Shown in pieces: positions 7,463 to 18,521 of a DNA stretch of 64,000 bases; positions within the stretch are counted from its first letter, which is position 1; each line of letters opens with the position of its first letter. The translations under genes were made by a program, and so were the position numbers. Under the pieces are notes generated by a model that saw only the letters and a list, made by a program, of their open reading frames with translations, searched no databases and was not told where the DNA came from. The stretch is from Candidatus Planktophila versatilis. Lineage in GTDB: Bacteria > Actinomycetota > Actinomycetes > Nanopelagicales > Nanopelagicaceae. The stretch covers positions 62,001-126,000 of the forward strand of contig NZ_CP016774.1 in the NCBI RefSeq assembly GCF_002288105.1, written 5' to 3'.

Positions 7463-7945
7463 ATGACATTCAAGGTCGGCGAAACCGTTGTTTATCCACA
7501 TCACGGAGCAGCTCTTATCGAGGCGATTGAAACTCGAGTAATCAAGGGCGAAGAGAAGACCTACCTAGTTTTGAAAGTTGCTCAGGGTGACCTCACCGTT
7601 CGCGTTCCAGCAGAGAATGTAGACCTGGTCGGCGTGCGCGATGTAGTCGATTCTGCAGGCCTTGATCGGGTATTTAACGTCCTTCGTCAGCCATATACCG
7701 AAGAGCCAACAAACTGGTCACGTCGCTATAAGGCAAACCTAGAAAAGCTTGCATCAGGAGATGTCATTAAGGTCGCAGAAGTTGTGCGTGATCTCTACCG
7801 CCGCGATCTCGATCGTGGTCTCTCTGCTGGTGAAAAGCGCATGCTCGCCAAGGCGAAGCAGATTCTCGTCTCTGAGCTCGCACTTGCCGAGCGCACAGAT
7901 GAAGAGAAGGCTGCAACTCTCCTTGACGAGGTTCTCGCTTCTTAA
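7463..7945 (+). CDS. carD: CarD-family RNA polymerase-binding regulator
   Basis: This 160-residue protein has the N-terminal RNA-polymerase interaction domain ([20 protein letters not shown], Tudor-like, about 1-65) and a C-terminal helical DNA-binding domain containing [17 protein letters not shown]. CarD binds the RNA polymerase beta subunit and stabilises open complexes, notably at rRNA promoters. It is a global actinobacterial activator. The match TAGAAT at 7433-7438 is a plausible -10 element. Order carD-ispDF-cysS-rlmB is conserved across actinobacteria. Confidence 0.95.
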   Translation: MTFKVGETVVYPHHGAALIEAIETRVIKGEEKTYLVLKVAQGDLTVRVPAENVDLVGVRDVVDSAGLDRVFNVLRQPYTEEPTNWSRRYKANLEKLASGDVIKVAEVVRDLYRRDLDRGLSAGEKRMLAKAKQILVSELALAERTDEEKAATLLDEVLAS

Positions 7946-7965
7946 TTTTTTAATAACTCATCGCT

Positions 7966-9087
7966 ATGATCGCCGCAATTATCGCAGCTGCCGGTAGCGG
8001 TGAACGTTTCGGTGCATCTATTCCCAAAGCGCTCATTCAACTCGGTGATCGCACACTTCTGGAACATTCCATCTCAGCGTTGTCATCGGTTGCAGATCAG
8101 ATTGTTGTCAGCGCTCCAGCTGGATATGAAGATCAAATCCGAGCACTGGTCGGTAATGACATCACTGTTGTCACAGGTGGCGCCACACGTTCAGAAAGTG
8201 TTCGCCTAGCGCTAGCAACAATTGAAAATGCAGATTTTGTCTTAGTCCACGATGCTGCGCGAGCACTTGCTAGCCGCGAACTGGCAGCACGCGTTGTTGC
8301 TGCGCTAAAAGCTGGTGATGTTGCAGTGATTCCAGCACTACCAGAAGTTGATACGGTCAAAGTCATTGATGCCAACGGTTATGTAACATCAACTCCAGAT
8401 CGCACAACACTGCGCCGCGTGCAGACCCCACAAGGTTTTACATTTTCAGTTCTTAAGAGCGCCCATGCAACAGCCAGTGATGCCACAGACGATGCAGCAC
8501 TTGTTGCAGCTGCTGGCCACAAAGTGCGCGTCATTGACGGGCAAGAACGAGCCTTGAAAATCACAACACCACATGATCTTGCAACCGCGCTGCAATTTAT
8601 GGGTAGCGCGCAATCATTTTCTTCAGGTGTGGGAGTTGATGCCCATGCATTTGGCCAAGGGCGCGAACTCTGGCTGGCCGGTTTGCATTGGCCTGATGAA
8701 GTTGGAGTTGAGGGGCACTCTGATGGCGATGTTGCAGCACATGCCATTTGCGACGCACTCTTTGCCGCAACTGGTCTCGGTGATCTAGGAAGTAATTTTG
8801 GAACATCGCGGCCTGAATATGCGGGAGCATCTGGAATCAAGTTATTGAAAGAGACCTACCTTTTGATTAGTAATGCGGGATTTTCAATCTCACATGTTTC
8901 GGTTCAGATTATTGGAAATCGTCCAAGAATCGGTGCTCGTCGCGCAGAAGCGATTGCAACGATATCGACCGCCCTTGGGGGCGCCGAGGTAGCAATCCTT
9001 GCAACAACCACCGATGGCATGGGCCTTACCGGTGAAGGCAAAGGTATTGCTGCAATTGCATCGGCCCTTGTTATTAAGTGCGCATAG
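7966..9087 (+). CDS. ispDF: Bifunctional IspD/IspF isoprenoid enzyme
   Basis: This 373-residue fusion catalyses two non-consecutive MEP-pathway steps. Residues 1 to about 215 are the CTP-dependent MEP cytidylyltransferase, with the nucleotide loop [10 protein letters not shown]. Residues from about 220 are MEcPP synthase, with metal ligands Asp225/His227 (GVDAHAF) and His251 (EGHSDGDV). In many actinobacteria the two are separate adjacent genes, so fusion here is compatible with genome compaction. The product feeds isopentenyl diphosphate synthesis together with ispE at 50.0 kb. Confidence 0.95.
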   Translation: MIAAIIAAAGSGERFGASIPKALIQLGDRTLLEHSISALSSVADQIVVSAPAGYEDQIRALVGNDITVVTGGATRSESVRLALATIENADFVLVHDAARALASRELAARVVAALKAGDVAVIPALPEVDTVKVIDANGYVTSTPDRTTLRRVQTPQGFTFSVLKSAHATASDATDDAALVAAAGHKVRVIDGQERALKITTPHDLATALQFMGSAQSFSSGVGVDAHAFGQGRELWLAGLHWPDEVGVEGHSDGDVAAHAICDALFAATGLGDLGSNFGTSRPEYAGASGIKLLKETYLLISNAGFSISHVSVQIIGNRPRIGARRAEAIATISTALGGAEVAILATTTDGMGLTGEGKGIAAIASALVIKCA

Positions 9088-9105
9088 TTAAAGTAGAATT
9101 GCCTA

Positions 9106-10512
9106 ATGAGTTCGCTATCTTTATATGACACCTTAACGCGAACCACCTCTGAATTCATTCCGCTCAAAGCTGGCGAAGTAGGCATCTATTTATGTGGTGC
9201 CACGGTGCAGGCACCGCCACATATTGGCCATGTGCGCTCTGGTGTGAACTTTGACATCTTGCGCCGCTGGCTAACGCGAAGTGGATACAACGTCACATTT
9301 ATTCGTAATGTCACAGATATTGATGACAAGATTTTGCATAAGGCAGTGCACGAGCAAGCGCCATGGTGGGCAGTTGCGATGAAATATGAACGCGCATTTA
9401 CTGATGCTTACGCAGCACTGAATGTCTTGCCACCCACATATGAGCCGCGTGCTACCGGACATGTCACACAAATGATTGAATTGATGCAGCTACTGATTGA
9501 AAAAGGCGCTGCATATGCCCCAGGTAATGGCGATGTGTATTTAGAGGTTCGCAAACTCTCTTCCTATCTCACCCTTTCACGTCAGAAGCTTGATGATCTA
9601 TTGCCGGCAGCCGATGCTGATGAAACATATAAAAAAGATCCACGAGATTTTGCACTATGGAAAGCGGCCAAGCCAGGAGATCCATCATGGCCAACACCAT
9701 GGGGTGCTGGTCGCCCAGGTTGGCACTTGGAATGTTCGGCGATGGCGCATGCTTATCTAGGTGAAGCATTTGATATTCACGGCGGCGGACTAGATCTGAT
9801 TTTTCCTCACCATGAAAATGAAATCGCACAATCTGAAGCTGCGGGATACGGCTTTGCTAAGCGCTGGTTACATAACGCCTGGGTCACTGCCTCCGGTGAG
9901 AAGATGTCGAAATCACTGGGTAATTCATTGCAGGTGCATGAATTGTTAAAGAGCGTGCGCGGAATTGAACTGCGTTGGTATTTAGGTTCTGCTCATTACC
10001 GCTCCATGCTTGAGTTTTCACATGAAGCTTTGGCTGAATCTGCCACCGCTTTCCGTCGTATTGAAGGCTTCCTTAATCGCTCTGTTGAGATTTTAGGCTC
10101 AGAGCCGGTACCTACTATCAGCCAGGTCTTTACCGATGCCATGAATGATGATTTAGCTGTGCCAACAGCTCTTGCCTCAATTTCAGAGGCGCTGCGCGCA
10201 GGAAATAGCGCAATTACTGCAGGCGATACCGCCACCATTGAAAATAGCGCCAATGAGATTCGCGGAGCGTTAGAAATACTTGGCTGTGATCCCTTTGATC
10301 CCGCCTTCGCATCTAGCACCGCCGTTGAAGATATTGGCGCAGCACTCGATGGTGTTATTCAATTAGCACTGGCCCAGCGCACAGCTGCGCGTGAGCGAAA
10401 AGATTTTGCAGCATCCGATCAGATTCGTGATGGCTTAGCAGTGCTGGGAATTACTATTGAAGATACAGCTCAAGGACCACGTTGGTCGATTACTGGAAAT
10501 GGAAGTAACTAG
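9106..10512 (+). CDS. cysS: Cysteinyl-tRNA synthetase
   Basis: This 468-residue class I synthetase carries HIGH (39-42), KMSKS (266-270) and the zinc ligands Cys30, Cys210, His235 and Glu239, matching the E. coli enzyme. It charges tRNA-Cys in the cytosol. The mycothiol ligase MshC is a paralogue, but that protein is shorter and lacks the C-terminal anticodon region present here, so CysS is preferred. rlmB follows after two bases. Confidence 0.96.
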   Translation: MSSLSLYDTLTRTTSEFIPLKAGEVGIYLCGATVQAPPHIGHVRSGVNFDILRRWLTRSGYNVTFIRNVTDIDDKILHKAVHEQAPWWAVAMKYERAFTDAYAALNVLPPTYEPRATGHVTQMIELMQLLIEKGAAYAPGNGDVYLEVRKLSSYLTLSRQKLDDLLPAADADETYKKDPRDFALWKAAKPGDPSWPTPWGAGRPGWHLECSAMAHAYLGEAFDIHGGGLDLIFPHHENEIAQSEAAGYGFAKRWLHNAWVTASGEKMSKSLGNSLQVHELLKSVRGIELRWYLGSAHYRSMLEFSHEALAESATAFRRIEGFLNRSVEILGSEPVPTISQVFTDAMNDDLAVPTALASISEALRAGNSAITAGDTATIENSANEIRGALEILGCDPFDPAFASSTAVEDIGAALDGVIQLALAQRTAARERKDFAASDQIRDGLAVLGITIEDTAQGPRWSITGNGSN

Positions 10513-10514
10513 CA

Positions 10515-11468
10515 ATGGCCGGTAATGCAAAACCACGTGGAGCAGTGCGAAAGAGTAAAAAAGGACCATCGGCTGGAACTGGTGGAAATAACAAGCGACG
10601 TCTTGAAGGTAAGGGGCCAACACCGAAGGCGGAAGATCGTCCCTATCACGCAGCAGCGAAGCGAAAGAAGGCGGCTGAAAAAACTGCGGCAAAGAAGCCA
10701 GCAGCAGCTGGGCGCAAGTTTTCAAAAGGTGATGCACCTCGTGGTGAGATTGTGGCCGGACGCAACGCGGTATTAGAAGCGCTGCGCGAATCTGTGCCAG
10801 CAACTGAGTTACTTGTGGCACGCAGTATCGATGTCGATGATCGTGTTGCGGAATCACTGCAGATTGCACTTAACCATGGACTATCTATTCGCGAGGCACA
10901 TCGCGCCGAGGTGGAAGGAATTTCTCCAAATAGCCAAGGAATTATTCTTTCGATTAAGCCTTTTCAATATTCATCTTTTGAAGAAATCACACAGCGAGCA
11001 AAGAACCCGATGTTACTTGTTGCCCTAGATGGTGTGACAGATCCACGTAACTTGGGCGCAATTGTGAGAAGCGCCGCAGCCTTTGGCGCATCTGGTGTTT
11101 TGATGACTGAACGACGCGCTGCCGGCATGACCGCATCTGCGTGGAAATCATCAGCTGGAGCAGCTGCACGCTTACCCATTGCACAAGTAACAAACCTTGC
11201 TCGCACCATCGATGAAGCAAAGAAACTAGGCTGTTTTGTGGTCGGCCTTGATGGCGAATCCGATGTATCTATCGCTGAGATGAAGGTGGCAACTGAGAAT
11301 TTGATGGTGATTGTGGGCTCTGAAGGTAAGGGGCTGGCACGTTTAACTCGCGAGAAGTGTGACCTAGTTGTCTCTATTCCCATCAGTGCAAGTACTGAAT
11401 CCTTAAACGCTTCCGTTGCAACATCTATCGCGCTCTATGCCGTCGATGAAGCACGGCGTAAAGGTTAA
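10515..11468 (+). CDS. rlmB: 23S rRNA (guanosine-2'-O-)-methyltransferase RlmB
   Basis: This 317-residue SPOUT methyltransferase methylates the 2'-O of a 23S rRNA guanosine (G2251 in E. coli). An unusually basic Lys/Ala-rich tail covers residues 1-75. The substrate-binding and knotted catalytic domains follow, with DGVTDPRNLGAIVRSAAAFG, VGSEGKGLARL and IPISASTESLNASVATSIALY (the SAM-binding knot). The basic extension is common in actinobacterial copies and probably contacts rRNA. Confidence 0.93.
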   Translation: MAGNAKPRGAVRKSKKGPSAGTGGNNKRRLEGKGPTPKAEDRPYHAAAKRKKAAEKTAAKKPAAAGRKFSKGDAPRGEIVAGRNAVLEALRESVPATELLVARSIDVDDRVAESLQIALNHGLSIREAHRAEVEGISPNSQGIILSIKPFQYSSFEEITQRAKNPMLLVALDGVTDPRNLGAIVRSAAAFGASGVLMTERRAAGMTASAWKSSAGAAARLPIAQVTNLARTIDEAKKLGCFVVGLDGESDVSIAEMKVATENLMVIVGSEGKGLARLTREKCDLVVSIPISASTESLNASVATSIALYAVDEARRKG

Positions 11469-11487
11469 TTACTTAGGTTAATTCGCA

Positions 11488-12264
11488 GTGATATATCAAC
11501 GTTTCATCGTCTGTGGAGATTCTTACTCTGAAGGCATGAGCGATGAAATCATCGATGGTCAGTATCGCGGATGGGCAGATCGTGCTGCAGATGAGATGGC
11601 CAAAGCCCGCCCTGATTTCACCTATGTGAATTTAGCTGTGCGTGGAAAATTGCTGGGACAAGTTGTGCAAGACCAAGTTCCGGTCGCACTCTCATTTGTC
11701 ACAGGTCGTGACACTCTTATCTCATTTCACGCCGGTGCTAATGATGCGCTGCGCCCGGGATATCAGGCAGATGTTGCCATCGCGCTCTATCAAGATGCGG
11801 TCCGATCACTTGCGCGAAGTGGCGCGCAAGTAATGCTCTTTACCGTCCTTGAAAAAACTGGCAACCAGGGGCGAGGCGCCGAGATTTGGGAGCGCCGCTT
11901 TTCGGCATTTAATAAAGGTGTGCGAGCGGTGGGGCTAGAAGTTGGCGCGATTGTGGTTGATGCCAATGAAGAGAATTTCTTAAGTGATCGAAGATTTTTA
12001 GCATTTGATCGCCTTCACTTAAATTCGGAAGGTCACTATCGATGTGCGCAAGCGGTATTAGAAAAAATTGGCTTGCCATTTAATCCTGGATGGAGAACAC
12101 CGTTGCCACCAGCGAAGAAAGTTCCGTGGATTGTGCAAAGGGGCATCACTGTTGCCTGGTTTATTGTTTTTGCGCTGCCCTGGATTTATCGTCGTTTACG
12201 GGGTAAGTCATCAGGTGATGGAAGAAGTGCCAAATACCCATTACCGCTCTCCTGGCCGAGGTAA
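11488..12264 (+). CDS. SGNH/GDSL-family hydrolase with C-terminal membrane segment
   Basis: This 258-residue protein starts at GTG 11488. It has SGNH block I (CGDSYSEG, nucleophile Ser12), block III (GANDAL) and block V (DRLHLNSEGH, catalytic Asp-His pair). Such enzymes are esterases, lipases or acyl-transfer enzymes; the substrate is not predictable. A C-terminal hydrophobic stretch (ITVAWFIVFALPWIY) followed by basic residues suggests membrane association. No signal peptide is visible, so the active site is likely cytosolic. Confidence 0.85.
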   Translation: MIYQRFIVCGDSYSEGMSDEIIDGQYRGWADRAADEMAKARPDFTYVNLAVRGKLLGQVVQDQVPVALSFVTGRDTLISFHAGANDALRPGYQADVAIALYQDAVRSLARSGAQVMLFTVLEKTGNQGRGAEIWERRFSAFNKGVRAVGLEVGAIVVDANEENFLSDRRFLAFDRLHLNSEGHYRCAQAVLEKIGLPFNPGWRTPLPPAKKVPWIVQRGITVAWFIVFALPWIYRRLRGKSSGDGRSAKYPLPLSWPR

Positions 12265-12278
12265 AGGCCACGATTTTT
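12253..12278 (+). terminator. Possible intrinsic terminator after the SGNH hydrolase
   Basis: TGGCC (12253-12257) pairs with GGCCA (12266-12270) across an eight-base loop that contains the stop codon, followed by CGATTTTT. It is a five-pair GC-rich stem with a short T-run, placed between the hydrolase gene and tRNA-Thr. Confidence 0.4.
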
Positions 12279-12317
12279 AGAATTGGGCGCTGGGTGCCAT
12301 AATTACGCTCGCACTTC

Positions 12318-12392
12318 GCCTCCCTAGCTCAGTGGTAGAGCAGCTCACTTGTAATGAGCAGGTCATCCGTTCAATCCGGATGGGGGGCTCCA
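12318..12392 (+). tRNA. tRNA-Thr(TGT), CCA encoded
   Basis: A full cloverleaf can be drawn. The acceptor stem is GCCTCCC/GGGGGGC with one T-G pair. The D stem is GCTC/GAGC, the anticodon stem GCTCA/TGAGC with loop CTTGTAA (anticodon TGT, reading ACA), and the T arm ATCCG-TTCAATC-CGGAT. CCA at 12390-12392 is encoded. Confidence 0.97.
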
Positions 12393-12428
12393 AATCAATT
12401 ACTCCAACGCATCATGGAAGGAGTCCAC

Positions 12429-12947
12429 ATGTCAGATAACTCATTTTCCCATGAATCATTTGATGATCTCATCGCTGCAAATACCGAATATCAGAAAACC
12501 TTTAAGTATTCCGGGCTCTCCGGCTCTGCCGCTAAGGGCCTTGCGATTGTGACCTGTATGGATTCACGCATTAATCCACTTTCAGTAGTGGGAATGAATT
12601 CAGGGGACGCCAAGATTCTTCGTAATGCAGGAGCTCGCGTGACCGAAGACGTTCTACGTACTTTGGTTCTTGCTACCTACCTACTTAACGTCAATCGCAT
12701 TTTGGTGATGCCACATACTGACTGCGCCATGGCGCGTGGTGATGAAGCGGCAATTCACAAACTCATTGATGATAAGTATGGTGTGAATACATCGAGCCTG
12801 GAATTTAAAACTACTTCAGATCAATTAGGTGCACTGGCATCAGATATCAATCGGGTGCGTTCCTACCCACTGCTGCGTGATGGCGTTGTTGTTGCGGGCG
12901 CAATTTATGATGTCAAGACTGGAAAAATTACTCCATACGAGGGTTAG
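12429..12947 (+). CDS. Beta-carbonic anhydrase
   Basis: This 172-residue beta-class carbonic anhydrase interconverts CO2 and bicarbonate. Zinc ligands are Cys43 (CMDSR, with Asp45/Arg47 as the catalytic dyad), His96 and Cys99 (HTDC). The start is set at ATG 12429 because a strong GGAAGGAG lies eight bases upstream. An in-frame extension would run back into tRNA-Thr. Bicarbonate supply fits with PEP carboxylase at 55-58 kb. The 3' end overlaps the convergent hydrolase gene by 20 bases. Confidence 0.93.
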   Translation: MSDNSFSHESFDDLIAANTEYQKTFKYSGLSGSAAKGLAIVTCMDSRINPLSVVGMNSGDAKILRNAGARVTEDVLRTLVLATYLLNVNRILVMPHTDCAMARGDEAAIHKLIDDKYGVNTSSLEFKTTSDQLGALASDINRVRSYPLLRDGVVVAGAIYDVKTGKITPYEG

Positions 12948-13710
12948 CACGGCGGATCGGCATCTTGGTAACTGGATAGCTCAAATCTTCTAGGAAATCC
13001 TGAATTAATACCTGCGTGATGGCGGGCTTTTCTTTTACAAATCCATGGGAAGTTCCCGGCACTACTGCAAGTTGGCCTAGTGGAATACTTTCAAAGAGTT
13101 CGATGGTGTGGCTATGTGCGATGACATCATCATCACCGGCCATAACAAGTACTGGGCATTGGATTGTGGCCAAATCTTTGGTGGTCAGTGTTGGCTCTGA
13201 TTTCCAGATTTTTATCATTCGCACGATTTTTTCAGCCAAGGTATCGGGTGCATCGGGTGAGGTGCGGTTGTACTCCTCTTGATCTTCTGGCGAGATAACG
13301 CCATCGAATTCAGGTAGCGGCAGCGTTCCGCTGTGATGGAAATTTGCTCCCAGTGTCACCACTGATCGCACGAGTTCCGGGCGCTTCATTGCTGCAAGCA
13401 GGGCAATATTTCCACCATCGCTATAACCAATGAGGTGCGCTGGCTCTTTCACAACACTTTCTAGGTATGCAATCAGCTCTGTTACTTGATAATCAAAGTG
13501 CAAACTTCCAGTGCGATCTCCGGTGAAGCCATGTGCGGTGCGATCATAGGCAAAGGGATGAAATTGTTCTTCAATAGCAGGAAGCACTTGGGCATCCCAA
13601 TGGGAAGTCTGGCTTAAGCCCCCATGTAGTAACACAACAGCTTCGCCATTGTTATCCCATTCATAGCAGTAGAGCTGATGTCCTGCTACCTCGAGATATT
13701 TTTCTAACAT
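12928..13710 (-). CDS. Alpha/beta-hydrolase
   Basis: This 260-residue alpha/beta-hydrolase fold protein has the oxyanion-hole motif LLHGGLSQTSHWD (27-39), nucleophile elbow GYSDGG (Ser97), acid in MAGDDDV and catalytic His in GTSHGF. The fold covers esterases, lactonases and C-C hydrolases; substrate unknown. No signal peptide. Its last seven codons overlap the convergent carbonic anhydrase gene. The ndh gene lies directly upstream on the same strand, 11 bases away. Confidence 0.85.
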   Translation of the reverse strand: MLEKYLEVAGHQLYCYEWDNNGEAVVLLHGGLSQTSHWDAQVLPAIEEQFHPFAYDRTAHGFTGDRTGSLHFDYQVTELIAYLESVVKEPAHLIGYSDGGNIALLAAMKRPELVRSVVTLGANFHHSGTLPLPEFDGVISPEDQEEYNRTSPDAPDTLAEKIVRMIKIWKSEPTLTTKDLATIQCPVLVMAGDDDVIAHSHTIELFESIPLGQLAVVPGTSHGFVKEKPAITQVLIQDFLEDLSYPVTKMPIRRANPRME

Positions 13711-13721
13711 AACAAAGAGCG

Positions 13722-14954
13722 TTAGAGCGTATCCATGATGTGGCGATTGCCGCGATCAAATGTGAGGTAGTTCCAGCTCCAGTCGACGATAGTGCCCACT
13801 TTGTTGCGCCCACCAACAAGATAGAAAAGGTGGAGGAATAACCAAGCAAACCAGGCAAGTGGTCCTGTTAATTTAAGCCCGCGGAATTCAACAACAGCCT
13901 TGTGGCGGCCAATAGTTGCCATGGCACCTTTATCAAAGTATTTAAATGGTGAGAGTGCTTTGCCTGACTCTTTGCGCAAGATTTGTTTTGCCACCCACTT
14001 TGCTTGTTGCAAGGCAACGGGTGCGACCATCGGCAAGAAACGACCATCGGCGCCGGGTGTGCCGTTGATATCTCCGATTGCCCAAATATTTGGATAGTTC
14101 TTCACTTCTAGATTTTCATCGGTATCAATACGGGTGCCGGCAAGTGGAAGATTGAGAATGCTGGCGGTGGGTTCACCCTTAACACCGGCGGCCCAGATAG
14201 TTACTTCTGCTGGAATCGGAGCACCCTCAGTAAGAATAATCTGTCGTGATTTCACTTCCCGCACAGCGGTATTGGTTCGCACGATGACGCCGAGTTTGCG
14301 CAGATCAGATTCAGCGCGCGCCGAAAGCTTCTCGCTAAACATCGGCAAGATGCGCGGGCCAGCTTCAATCAGATAAACATCGATATGTTCAGCTGCGGCG
14401 GCTAAGTCATTTTTCAGTGGCCCACGCTTAAGTTCGGCAAGTGCGCCAGCCATTTCAACACCCGTAGGTCCGCCGCCAACTACTGCAATCGATAGTCGGG
14501 TGTTATCTTCAAAACGAGCAAGATCTTCAAAGCGGCGAAGTACTTCTGCGCGAATTGTGAGCGCTTCATGCACACTCTTCATTCCAAGTGCGTGATCTGT
14601 TACCCCAGCAACTCCGAAGTCGGCAGTGACTGAACCGAGGGCCACGATCAGGTGATCGAAATCAAGAGACTCAGAGGAATCAAGTTTTACTGACTTGTTC
14701 TTATGATCAACTGAGATAGGTGAACCCATTCGAAACTTCACCCCAGTATCGCGAAGGGCGCCACGAATTGGATGGACTACGTGATCTGCGGCCAAGCCAG
14801 CAGTTGATACCTGATAGAGAAGTGGTAGAAAAGTTTGAAAGTTATGGCGATCAACGAGTGTGACATCTGCCTTTTCGGCCAAGGCGCGAGCTGCTCCAAG
14901 GCCGCCGAAACCAGCGCCAAGTATGACTACGCGCGGTCGGGTAGAAGTCTTCAT
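13722..14954 (-). CDS. ndh: Type II NADH dehydrogenase (NAD(P)/FAD oxidoreductase)
   Basis: This 410-residue flavoprotein has two Rossmann dinucleotide sites: FAD at VVILGAGFGGLGAARAL near the N-terminus and NAD at IAVVGGGPTGVEMAGALAEL. A third FAD contact is WAIGDING. The C-terminal amphipathic/hydrophobic region around PLAWFAWLFLHLFYLVG anchors it to the membrane, as in NDH-2. It passes electrons from NADH to quinone without proton pumping. The start lies 23 bases from the divergent NmrA-type gene. Confidence 0.9.
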   Translation of the reverse strand: MKTSTRPRVVILGAGFGGLGAARALAEKADVTLVDRHNFQTFLPLLYQVSTAGLAADHVVHPIRGALRDTGVKFRMGSPISVDHKNKSVKLDSSESLDFDHLIVALGSVTADFGVAGVTDHALGMKSVHEALTIRAEVLRRFEDLARFEDNTRLSIAVVGGGPTGVEMAGALAELKRGPLKNDLAAAAEHIDVYLIEAGPRILPMFSEKLSARAESDLRKLGVIVRTNTAVREVKSRQIILTEGAPIPAEVTIWAAGVKGEPTASILNLPLAGTRIDTDENLEVKNYPNIWAIGDINGTPGADGRFLPMVAPVALQQAKWVAKQILRKESGKALSPFKYFDKGAMATIGRHKAVVEFRGLKLTGPLAWFAWLFLHLFYLVGGRNKVGTIVDWSWNYLTFDRGNRHIMDTL

Positions 14955-14977
14955 GTGCGCAGTCTACGCTCCGTCCT

Positions 14978-16465
14978 ATGGAATCGCAGAATCAAGACCG
15001 GCTCTACCTCGTTACTGGTGCATCTGGATATGTAGGTGGTCGTTTGGTGCGAGTACTTCTGGAAGATAAGAAGCGAGTGCGGGTCTTTGTTCGCGATGCC
15101 CAAAAGATTAAAGGACATGCCTGGGCTGATGGTGTTGAAATTTGCGAAGGCACTGCAACAAATGGTGAAGATCTAGCGCGCGCTTTGGAAGGTGTGCACA
15201 CCGCCTACTACCTCTTGCATTCCATTAACGTGGCGACAGATTTTGAATCAGTGGAAGCGCAGATGGCACGCACCTTTGCCGATCGGGCAGAAGCTGCCGG
15301 TGTAAAGCAAATTGTCTACTTGGGTGGAATTGCCAACGATGAAAACCGCAGCCGCCACTTGCTATCACGTATGAATACCGGCATTGAGTTGGCATCCACA
15401 TCGGTACCAGTGCTCGAACTTCGCGCTGGAATTATTATCGGTTCCGGTTCGGCCTCTTTTGAGATGCTGCGCCATCTCACACACCGCTTGCCGATTATGA
15501 CCACCCCCAAGTGGGTTTCTAATCGCACCCAACCGATTGCTATCCGCGATGTTCTTTACTACTTACGTAGCGTGGCAAATTTAAAGCAACCAGTTAATCG
15601 CATCTGCGATATTGGTGGCCCAGAAGTAATGTCATATGCGGCGATGATGCAGGAATTTTCCAAGTTATCTGGACTACGAAAGCGCATCATTATTCAAGTG
15701 CCGGTGCTTACTCCCAAGCTTTCCAGTTTGTGGATCGGTTTTGTGACACCTGTGCCAACATCACTTGCGCGTCCACTAGTGGAATCACTGATTAGTGAAG
15801 TTGTGGCAGATCCGCGCAAGAGCATCAACGATTTGATTCCATCCCCTGCAGAAGGTCTGCTCACTGTTTCGCAAGCAATTCAGTTAGCTCTTACTCGCAC
15901 GGAAGAGAACTCAGTCTCCACTCGCTGGTCAGATGCCGCTTTTCCCACAGCGCCCTGGCAGAAAGCACAGAGTGATCCCGATTGGGCAGGGGAACTCACA
16001 CTGAAAGATCATCGCGAAATTACTACCGATGTTCCCGCTAAATATATTTGGGAGCAGATCGAAGGAATCGGCGGGGAACACGGTTGGTTTGGTTCCGGTT
16101 GGCTCTGGTATTTGCGCGGATTAGTCGATCGCATGGTGGGAGGTGTTGGACTACGTCGTGGACGGCGTGATCCGAACCATCTCCGTGTTGGCGATAGTTT
16201 AGATTTTTGGCGAGTAGAAGGACTTACGCCAGAAAAACACTTGCGACTCTATGCCGAGATGATTCTGCCTGGAAAAGCATGGCTGGAATTTCATTTAGAA
16301 GAAATTGATGGCAAGACTGTCCTTACCCAAGATGCCCTCTTTGCACCACGTGGATTAGGTGGCCAGATTTATTGGTATCTCGTTTCACCCTTTCATTTCT
16401 TTATCTTTCCAACGATGTGTCGCAATATTGTTAAAGCTGCTCGTAAATCCCACACTTCACGCTAA
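14978..16465 (+). CDS. NmrA-like SDR fused to DUF2867 domain
   Basis: This 495-residue two-domain protein starts with an NAD(P)-binding atypical SDR region (YLVTGASGYVGGRLVRVLL, glycine motif at the N-terminus, up to about 300). The DUF2867/SRPBCC-like region runs from about 335 to the end and contains GWFGSGWLWYLRGLVDRMVGG. This architecture is known in actinobacteria and proteobacteria but has no defined substrate. It may act on a quinone or lipid-like ligand (inference). It diverges from ndh. Confidence 0.85.
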   Translation: MESQNQDRLYLVTGASGYVGGRLVRVLLEDKKRVRVFVRDAQKIKGHAWADGVEICEGTATNGEDLARALEGVHTAYYLLHSINVATDFESVEAQMARTFADRAEAAGVKQIVYLGGIANDENRSRHLLSRMNTGIELASTSVPVLELRAGIIIGSGSASFEMLRHLTHRLPIMTTPKWVSNRTQPIAIRDVLYYLRSVANLKQPVNRICDIGGPEVMSYAAMMQEFSKLSGLRKRIIIQVPVLTPKLSSLWIGFVTPVPTSLARPLVESLISEVVADPRKSINDLIPSPAEGLLTVSQAIQLALTRTEENSVSTRWSDAAFPTAPWQKAQSDPDWAGELTLKDHREITTDVPAKYIWEQIEGIGGEHGWFGSGWLWYLRGLVDRMVGGVGLRRGRRDPNHLRVGDSLDFWRVEGLTPEKHLRLYAEMILPGKAWLEFHLEEIDGKTVLTQDALFAPRGLGGQIYWYLVSPFHFFIFPTMCRNIVKAARKSHTSR

Positions 16466-16486
16466 CTCCGTCGTAAGATTAGGTAC

Positions 16487-16753
16487 ATGTCTGCGTTAGA
16501 AAACTCCGAGACTGCCGGTTCCACATTGACCGACCTCGAACGACGCATTCTTGAATTCGAACGTGATTGGTGGCGCTTTGCGGGGGCGAAAGAGAGCGCG
16601 ATTAAAGAGCTCTTTGACCTATCTGCCCCTCGTTACTACCAACTGCTCAATGACCTCATTGATCGAGCCGATGCCCTTGAGGCGGCTCCCATGCTGGTCA
16701 AGCGCCTTCGCCGCCTGCGTGAAGCCCGCATGAGCGCTCGCACCGCCCGCTAA
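16487..16753 (+). CDS. DUF3263 protein
   Basis: This 88-residue all-helical protein has the DUF3263 pattern LEFERDWWRFAGAKESAIKELF and APRYYQLLNDLIDR. The layout resembles a helix-turn-helix, and the family is restricted to actinobacteria. A DNA-binding role is plausible from the helical pattern but not demonstrated. It lies just upstream of the groEL promoter and is transcribed in the same direction. Confidence 0.85.
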   Translation: MSALENSETAGSTLTDLERRILEFERDWWRFAGAKESAIKELFDLSAPRYYQLLNDLIDRADALEAAPMLVKRLRRLREARMSARTAR

Positions 16754-16765
16754 CCCTCTCTCGTT

Positions 16766-16794
16766 TTGCAGCCTGGAATAAGAACCTCTAGATT
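16766..16794 (+). promoter_or_regulatory. Predicted groEL promoter
   Basis: The -35-like TTGCAG (16766-16771) and -10-like TAGATT (16789-16794) are separated by exactly 17 bases. This places the transcription start close to base 16801, at the left edge of the CIRCE element. The layout is that of a housekeeping promoter blocked by a repressor bound at +1. Confidence 0.5.
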
Positions 16795-16799
16795 TGGCG

Positions 16800-16826
16800 T
16801 TAGCACTCATAGGCCGAGAGTGATAA
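16800..16826 (+). promoter_or_regulatory. CIRCE operator (HrcA binding site) of groEL
   Basis: TTAGCACTC, nine bases, GAGTGATAA: this matches the CIRCE consensus TTAGCACTC-N9-GAGTGCTAA with one mismatch in the right arm. HrcA binds CIRCE and represses chaperonin genes until heat stress. The groEL ATG is 40 bases downstream, with TAGGAGC as the ribosome site. Confidence 0.92.
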
Positions 16827-16853
16827 TTCGGCCGGATTCACCCGATCTATTAG

Positions 16854-18488
<1,635 letters not shown>

Positions 18489-18521
18489 ATCCTTAGCTAA
18501 ATCAGGCAAAGATTTAAGGGC

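Noticed and set aside
9106-10512. Could the cysS-like gene be the mycothiol ligase mshC?
   Set aside because: It has the full 468-residue CysS layout including the anticodon-binding region, and it lies in the conserved ispF-cysS-rlmB order.
12354-12428. Longer N-terminal extension of carbonic anhydrase
   Set aside because: It would start inside tRNA-Thr. A strong ribosome site supports ATG 12429.
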